DNA from: Polytrichum commune
Lineage: Eukaryota; Streptophyta; Polytrichopsida; Polytrichales; Polytrichaceae
DNA: 64,000 nt
Direction of reading: 5' to 3'
Assembly (NCBI GenBank): GCA_950295325.1
Contig: OX485803.1
Location: forward strand, 23,248,001 to 23,312,000
Under the pieces are notes generated by a model. That model saw only the letters and a program-made list of their open reading frames with translations, had not been told where the DNA came from and did no database searches. Position numbers and translations under genes: made by a program. Positions 57,740 to 64,000 of the stretch are shown here, piece after piece (the stretch's first letter is position 1; each line of letters starts with the position of its first letter).

Positions 57740-58460
57740 CTCTTTATTTTTTATTTACTGTATACAATATAATATCAACTATATACGGCATATATTATTT
57801 ACTGTCTATTATTTACTATTTATAATTTATTATCCAGTATTTGTTGTATATTGCCTATTATTTATTATTAAGTGTCTTGTATTTGATATTTATTGCTTAT
57901 ATTATCATATTTACTATGTACTGCCTAATATTCATTGTTTATAGTTTATAGTTTTTTATTTATTTTATTATTTTCAGCATGTTATTATTATCTACTGTAT
58001 ATAGTAAATTATTTGCTATTTATGGTATGATATTTAATATAGTATATTTATAGTATATTAATATTATTAATGGTCTAATGTTTATTATTTCCTTTCTTTT
58101 CTTTTTTCTTATTTTCAGTATGTTATTATTATCTACTGTATATAGTATATTGTTTGCTATTTATGGTCTGATATTTAATTTTTAATATTCATAGTATGGT
58201 AGTACTATTAATGGTCTTCTGTTTATTATTTATAATATTTTATTCTTATCCACTTTATATAGTTTATTATTTATTATTTTCAGTATGTTATTCTTATCTA
58301 TTGTATATAGCATATTATTTACTATTTATGGTTTGATATTTATTATTTTGTTATATTAGTATATTATTTCTATTAATGATGTGCTATTCTCATTTACTAT
58401 TTATAGTATATTGTTTTACTATTAACGGTCTTTTATTTATTATATACTGGAAACTATCTA
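57740..58460. repeat. AT-rich tandem repeat, unit about 140-160 bp
   Basis: This is very AT-rich sequence built of TATTATTTA(C/T)T phrases. A longer unit recurs from about 57973, 58114 and 58274: TTTTCAG(T/C)ATGTTATT(A/C)TTATC, then a ctgtatatag block, GCTATTTATGGT, TGATATTTA and TTAATGGTCT. It has no coding potential and strong potential for DNA unwinding. Confidence 0.7.
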
Positions 58461-59144
58461 CTATTTACTGTGTACATGATTTTCCACATACACCTTAAAA
58501 ATTACCGACCATAATTCAGACAATCTATTGGGCAAATTGTCTGATGTTTATGTGAGTCGTCCTATAAACAATATCGAGGCATCAATGTGTCAACAATGAC
58601 TATTTTCCAACACTTATACTAGAAACATGTCGATTTCCTTTTTTTCATGAAGTGTTGGTCCAATTAGCACATGCCTGCTAAAACACTGTACTAAAAACCA
58701 TTGTTTCTCTTGTAGTGAGAATTAGTGTCAAGTTACTATAATAGTCTACACGACTACAGACAGTGTAAACCATGGGAAAATGGGTCAATGGAAATTTTAC
58801 AGTACATGAATGAGAGCTGAGAAACACGTACATGAAATTTCATGTTCACAAACAATGGATGCCAAATCCAATAACCAATGTGAAAAACATAGCAATGATC
58901 ATAAATTAACACTATATTCAGAATCTACACCTAATGCCTAGATTCACATCTCAATAATAATCCAGGAATTCAGTTGGATGCCAGGGCCCTACATAACAAA
59001 CCTGTGCAATTGTATAACCTTCTGTCAACAAAGTTATCCGTAAAGCATATGAAACCATGGGTTTAAGTCTCAAACCTTGAGTTTATGAGAATCAACACAA
59101 AGTCACTCAAGTTTTCTAATGCTCAAATTACCATACACAAAGTG
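58461..59144. other. Gene-free stretch
   Basis: No gene, complete element or strong repeat was recognised. Confidence 0.4.
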
Positions 59145-59350
59145 TGGTGTTGGGCTATTAAAAACTGGCTTATTAGCTTGTCCAACTAGGATGGATGGGC
59201 CAAGCTACCCTTACATAGGCCGTCAATCCAAAATTTAGGACAATAACTCCCATGCACATACCATATTTTAGATCCTAAAACTCTCTCAAAGTTTTGAGGT
59301 GGAAAGAGGATGTCCCAAAAGTTTCACCTAACTTTCAATATAGGATCTGA
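59145..59350. repeat. Second copy of the DDB1-intron repeat, opposite strand
   Basis: Read on the minus strand, this block follows the order of motifs in 25600-25830, including AAAACTTTGAGAGA, AGCTTGG and CCATCCTAGT. Confidence 0.6.
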
Positions 59351-59439
59351 TACACGACGAGCAAACCCATGGTTCCATCCTTCTTTGAGGGACTTTATGG
59401 ATAGTTTTAGTATTTGGCACTGATTCTCCAAGGCACCAG

Positions 59440-60015
59440 AATCAGGGACAATGAACGGGAAGAACCAACTGCTAGTCAAAGATAAACCAGTTGAGTTTGA
59501 GAAAAAAACCGGTGGAAGTTTCAGACTTCGGGAAAATTACCAATCATTTTTTAAGAATTTGTAGAATATACCCCAATTTAATAAAGAAACATCAAAAGAT
59601 GTCAACATGTAACTAGTTGAACTTGGAAACACTAGGATCTCTGGTGAATTGAATGCTTGCTTTACATTTTGCACACATAGTTCAGGGTGCAGACATCAAT
59701 AATAATTTGAATATCATGCACTGTCAGGTGCACTGTACAAATCCTAAAGACTTGATTGCATGTACAAAATTAGTACAAAATCATGTTGGCCCGAGTGTCT
59801 GGGGAGATTTTTGGGCATAATCACTCCAGATCCTAGTGGTTCCAAGTCCAACCGGTTACATGTTGACATCATCTGGGTTTTCTAAATTAATTTGAGGTCT
59901 CCTCTATATTCCTTTAAATTGATCAGTATTTGAAACGAAACCTTGAATTTGAACCTGTTATTCCTCCAACTCAACCAGTCCCGTCTGTAACTAAGCAGTC
60001 GGTTCACCCTGTTCA
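59440..60015. mobile_element. Foldback element with arms of about 200 bp
   Basis: The left arm (about 59450-59645) and right arm (about 59785-60015) are diverged inverted copies. Shared motifs, read left to right and in complement on the right, include CCAGTTGAGTTTGAG or CCAGTCC/GAGTTGGAG, GATGTCAACATGTAAC and CTTGGAA(A/C)CACTAGGATCT. About 140 bp of unrelated sequence separates them. Partial copies lie at 43330-43610 and 52290-52390. No transposase is present. Confidence 0.6.
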
Positions 60016-60602
60016 TTGGTTGGCCCTGTATGCCTTGAAAGCCAGATTGCAAGGCAATAGCTACTGTGGAATTACTCTACTCAGTAAACGGTAAGTATCA
60101 ATACCATAACATTATTTAACAGGAGATCTCTGGGGCCCTGGATATGTCAAGAACAATACCTAAGAATATGCAAGGTGACCTTAGATTCTGAACCTGAGAG
60201 CTGCCGCTTCAAGAAAAGCTGCCCTCCCAGATATACAAACAGAATGGTGCCGGGATGCTTAATAATGTTATGGAGGTGTGCACATTGCATGAACAAACAA
60301 ATACACCTGGTCATCACAATGACAGAATCCAGAGCGCATGACAATCTGAGGTAAATATCATAAGCCAGTGATTGAGATGATGAGGAAAGACAAGACTTAT
60401 AACTTATGGCCAAAAGGCGTTGAGACAACCCCGATGACACCCAATCAGGGAGACTCTTGTCGAGTCACAATACAAAGCACAAATTGGAGGAGTGACTTTT
60501 GCTTATTCCTAAAAAGTAGTGCGCATTGACATACTTTACAAAACCTAAAAATGATTCTGCACAAGGGTAAGTGCAGAAATGGATGCAAAACTAGGCTACC
60601 TT

Positions 60603-63600
60603 TCAAATCCAAGCTAAGGAACCCCGATCATTGGCTGGTTGCGGTCGCCCTCGAGTGGGTGTGGGTGGCCTTTGCACATTTAGTTCCTGCCATCACAAAA
60701 AAAAAACATACATCTGTCTTGTAAGACACTGTAGGTAATCATTCCAAATTGGTGTTGAATAAGGTTTGGCCATACCATGTGTCAACAGTCCATGACATTA
60801 AGTGCCTCACACTAGTTGAAAATGGCGCATTAGCATTATCACTGTTGGCATCTATATTATTATTATTATTATTATTATTATTCATCCGTCCACACCCAGT
60901 GGTGATAGGTAAATTGATCATTTCTTGGATATATTGAATACCAACTTATTTTAAGCTAAAGCTTGTAACATGACTCACAAAGCTAATATTAGCTTACCTC
61001 TAACTGTGATCTTATCACATTGCTTAGCATCAAGTGATTCATCATATGCAACATAAGATGTTTTGGTACCTCCATCTTTAAACGTGGATACAGCATATGT
61101 TTTGTTATTTATGAAAATTGTGTTACAATTGACTGACCACTTCATGTGGCCGGACCATAATACTAACAAAGTAACTAAGTGACATATGCAGCAAGGCAAT
61201 AGTGGTACATAAATTTTGCAGACATAAGGCAGAAGGAGATTGACCTGCATCCATGTGTCTTCAAGGTGGTGTTCAGGTGATGACTCGGGGGAGGTGAGAG
61301 CAGGAGGAATGGGATGGATGAGCTTGGGAACCACTACAAGATCCCGTCCTAATACCAAAATTGCTCCTGCATTGTTGGCTGTGCCTGTTTCCAATGCCAC
61401 AAACCATGTTAGAAAATAACCCCATTGCATGTACAGGGTGACCTGCATGTTAGAATTTCTCAACAAAACCCAGTGCACACTTTCCTGACATCCCACTCTA
61501 TCCATTTATGCATGCTCTTCCTTCACCCTGTCCCTACTGAGAACTAGAAGATGAAATTTCTTGTAATGCCCAATTGTAACTTGCATGACTTGCTTGAGTG
61601 AATTCATATGTAGCTAGCCTGCAGATTCTATGTGAAAACTCCCAAGCTCACAAAATGCTTGACATCACTCATTTCAGAAAGTATGCTATTCATGTATCCA
61701 ACTAAGACATTGGAGCCTACAAACAGGGCACTTACCACAGTAATTTGTTGCAGAAAACAGCGTTATCAGGTGCCCTTGCGCGAAGCGCTCAAATCCATCC
61801 ATCACACATTCATGAGCCCGCACAATAAGCTGCAGGTCGTTATTCTTGCAAAACTCCATCACACGATCGGGCTGCAACAAACAACAGCAAGATAAGTGGA
61901 TGCCTCTTGACTCCAATATGAGGGTCCAAACAGACTTTAAAACTTACAGTGGCCTTGCATAAATGTATATTTGTCACTTACCCCAAATGTAACCAGACCA
62001 GGCCCTCGTGCATTTGGACGAAGACCCTCCACACTGTCATTTTCAGTCGGATCAGACCTGCAAACAATCCCAACATACTCACTCCAGTCACATATTAACA
62101 ATTTCCAGCCCAGTTCTTCATCAACAAGAAATACAATATAAGAGGAGATGATTCTAAAAATTTAGGATTAACTTACTTTTGCCAGAATTAAGCCTTGATG
62201 TCTATTTTAAGCTGTAGGAGGTTGAGAGGACATACCAAAGAAGGTCCATAAGAACAACGGAGCCTGCCTCCATGGTGATGGGTCGCTGCAATGCTTCAAT
62301 CTGATGTACATGATTAATTGATCTCCCTATTCCACCATGCATACAGATAATTTTTCTTTCTATAAGAGCGGCCAGAGGCAGCCAATTAAACAGCTGGTTG
62401 ATACGTTGCCAGGCCCATATACCATCACGCTCACCCTGCATGACCCACATGAAGTAACAAATCAAAACAAACACAAATGATGCAGAATGAGAGCCTGAAA
62501 ACATCTCCAGTTGAGATTTTTTGCAAGGGCGAAAAAAGAGAGCATGTAGGATCAACATTGTCTTTGAAATGTGACAGGAATATCCACATAAAAAGCTGGT
62601 GCACTGATTGCTAAACATGTAGATGTAGAGGATGCTTAGCATACCATGCGTTCAATGCACTCAATGCGAAAACCAAAGAGTGCATTTATGTCAGCAGCTT
62701 CATGATTACCACGTATCAGATGTACATTGTTTGGATACTCAATCTGCCAACCAAGACATGCACATTGGAATCAGTGGGCAAATAATTACTCAGCAGATCA
62801 ACTTACTACTTTCCTTTGTCTTATCAGAGACACAATAAGCAAGTAATCAAACATTGCACATTATTGAACATCACAGCCTAACAAACAACTTCCTTAAACA
62901 TAAAGCTCGTCATACTCTTATTAGGCTAATCCCAAGATCCAGAAGTAGTAGTCACTTCTGGGAAGTAAATTAGTGATAGTTTCTAAGCTACACTCCCTTG
63001 ATTAACATAACCAACCAAGATCCAGAAAATACTAGTCACTTGTGGCATACCTTAAGAGCAAGTAAAAGAGTGATAGTTTCTAAGCTATGCTGCCCTCGAT
63101 CAACATAATCACCCAGAAAAAGATAATCGATATACCTGAACAAGTAAACAGTGGATGGTTTCAGAATCAACATATCAAATTCAGAAAATGACCATTACTG
63201 TTGAAGAGAACAAACACAAATATCTCAATGAAGATGCAGGTAGAATGGAGTCTTGATCCTAAAGGGAGGATGATTAACATGCTGCCAGAATCCTGATTAG
63301 ACATTTATTAACAAGAAACTATCTTATTGCTCAAAAAGACAAACATAGAGATGAGAAAAACTCACGTAATGTCTCCTGCCGTAGAAGGGGACCCATACTC
63401 ATCAAATAAGCGCATAAGGTCACCAAATTGTCCATGAAGATCACCAAAAATCTTAACTGGAGCTCTTATTTGTAGCACACTTGGTTCTTGACTAAAGAAA
63501 CGTTCAGCAGTATCACATAGTTCAGCTATCTCATTACAGTCCATAAAAAACTGGCGCTTCACAGGAGGTTTCCAGCCCCGGGGTTTCAGCAAGTATGCTA

Positions 63601-63875
63601 ATACCTGCAGCCAGTGAGGCCCCATCACAAGTTAAGATCAATATTAAATACATTTGGAATCAAAACTGCAGAAAGATAAGAAAAAGCAATGATTACTGTA
63701 CCTTCTTCTGGACACTCGCCATGGACATTTGGCGGTCAAGAAGTCGTCTAGCTTGAAGAGCACTATTAGGAGTAGTTCCATAACTAACTCTACGTCCTTC
63801 ATTCTCAAATTGGTCAATAGACAGCTGCCTAACCAGGCCTCCCAATGCACCTCCAGATTCAGCTGCCACAACAAC
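60603..63875 (-). CDS. BSL: BSU1-like Kelch Ser/Thr phosphatase (BSL), C-terminal half
   Basis: Nine exons are seen on the minus strand: 63875-63702, 63604-63366, 63135-63051, 62743-62645, 62435-62236, 62057-61982, 61871-61736, 61384-61245 and 60686-60603 (410 codons). All borders are GT-AG and phase-consistent. The frame is open into the window edge, so the N-terminal Kelch repeats lie to the right. The linker reads [20 protein letters not shown]. The PP1-like catalytic domain has GDLHGQ, GDYVDRG, RGNHE, HGG and RAHE, which are the metal- and phosphate-binding residues, all intact. The C-terminus (DTWMQ, then [16 protein letters not shown], ending GSLAWI) is typical of BSL2/BSL3. The family acts in brassinosteroid signalling by dephosphorylating the GSK3 kinase BIN2, and in stomatal asymmetric division. 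The gene is convergent with the HPT fragment. Confidence 0.93.
60855..60882. repeat. (ATT)n microsatellite in the last BSL intron
   Basis: About nine ATT units. On the minus strand it reads as a run of Asn codons in a spurious open frame. Confidence 0.9.
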
Positions 63876-64000
63876 CTGCATGACACATATATCAGTACAT
63901 AAAATGTGTGATTTGTACAGCAAAAGACCCCATGTGTCAAAGTTGAACAAAACCAACTCAACGCACAGGCAAAGGTCATAAAAAGGTCAATGATTCCACT

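Noticed and set aside
60739-60921. Frame with a poly-Asn tract
   Set aside because: It is the (ATT)n microsatellite within the last BSL intron.

Overview
This is nuclear DNA from a land plant. Seven protein-coding loci are built from short exons with GT-AG introns, and they lie in AT-rich sequence full of old transposable elements. The gene set is plant-specific: a QUARTET3-like pectinase, plant DDB1, a plastid GNAT, short-chain acyl-CoA oxidase, homogentisate prenyltransferase and a BSL-type Kelch phosphatase. Gene spacing of several kb, introns of 0.1-2 kb and abundant degenerate repeats suggest a large repeat-rich genome. A non-flowering vascular plant is possible, but the sequence does not settle the species.

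Layout. 1-0.8 kb: two MITE/foldback elements. 4.0-4.4 kb: one isolated, well-bordered exon of uncertain family. 6.3-7.0 kb (+): 3' part of a small plant membrane-protein gene. 7.8-10.9 kb (-): three-exon QRT3-like secreted pectin-lyase-fold protein, convergent with the previous gene. 11-18.5 kb: repeats, including an LTR-like block with an 11-unit palindromic array, then three diverged copies of the DDB1 upstream region. 18.6-28.6 kb (+): complete 19-exon DDB1 gene (about 1091 aa). 28.6-33.1 kb: gene-free. 33.1-37.8 kb (+): complete five-exon plastid-type GNAT acetyltransferase (about 310 aa). 37.8-44.9 kb: gene-free repeats, ending in the ACX4 upstream region. 44.9-50.9 kb (+): complete 13-exon short-chain acyl-CoA oxidase (about 468 aa). 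51.9-53.1 kb: Ty1/copia relic. 53.2-56.0 kb (+): 5' exons of a homogentisate phytyltransferase that stop before the rest of the enzyme. 56-60 kb: repeats, a tRNA-derived SINE and AT-rich tandem DNA. 60.6-64.0 kb (-): phosphatase half of a BSL gene whose Kelch half lies beyond the right edge.

The genes do not form a pathway. They are ordinary housekeeping or signalling loci: CUL4-DDB1 ubiquitination, peroxisomal beta-oxidation, tocopherol synthesis, brassinosteroid signalling, plastid protein acetylation and pectin remodelling. Exon borders were set by hand from splice consensus, reading phase and remembered family sequence. Phases agree across all internal borders of DDB1, GNAT, ACX4 and BSL. 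The points most worth a second look are the targeting signals of the acyl-CoA oxidase, the truncated prenyltransferase, the regularly spaced palindromic array, the triplicated DDB1 upstream region and a repeat family found just inside two introns in gene-sense orientation.
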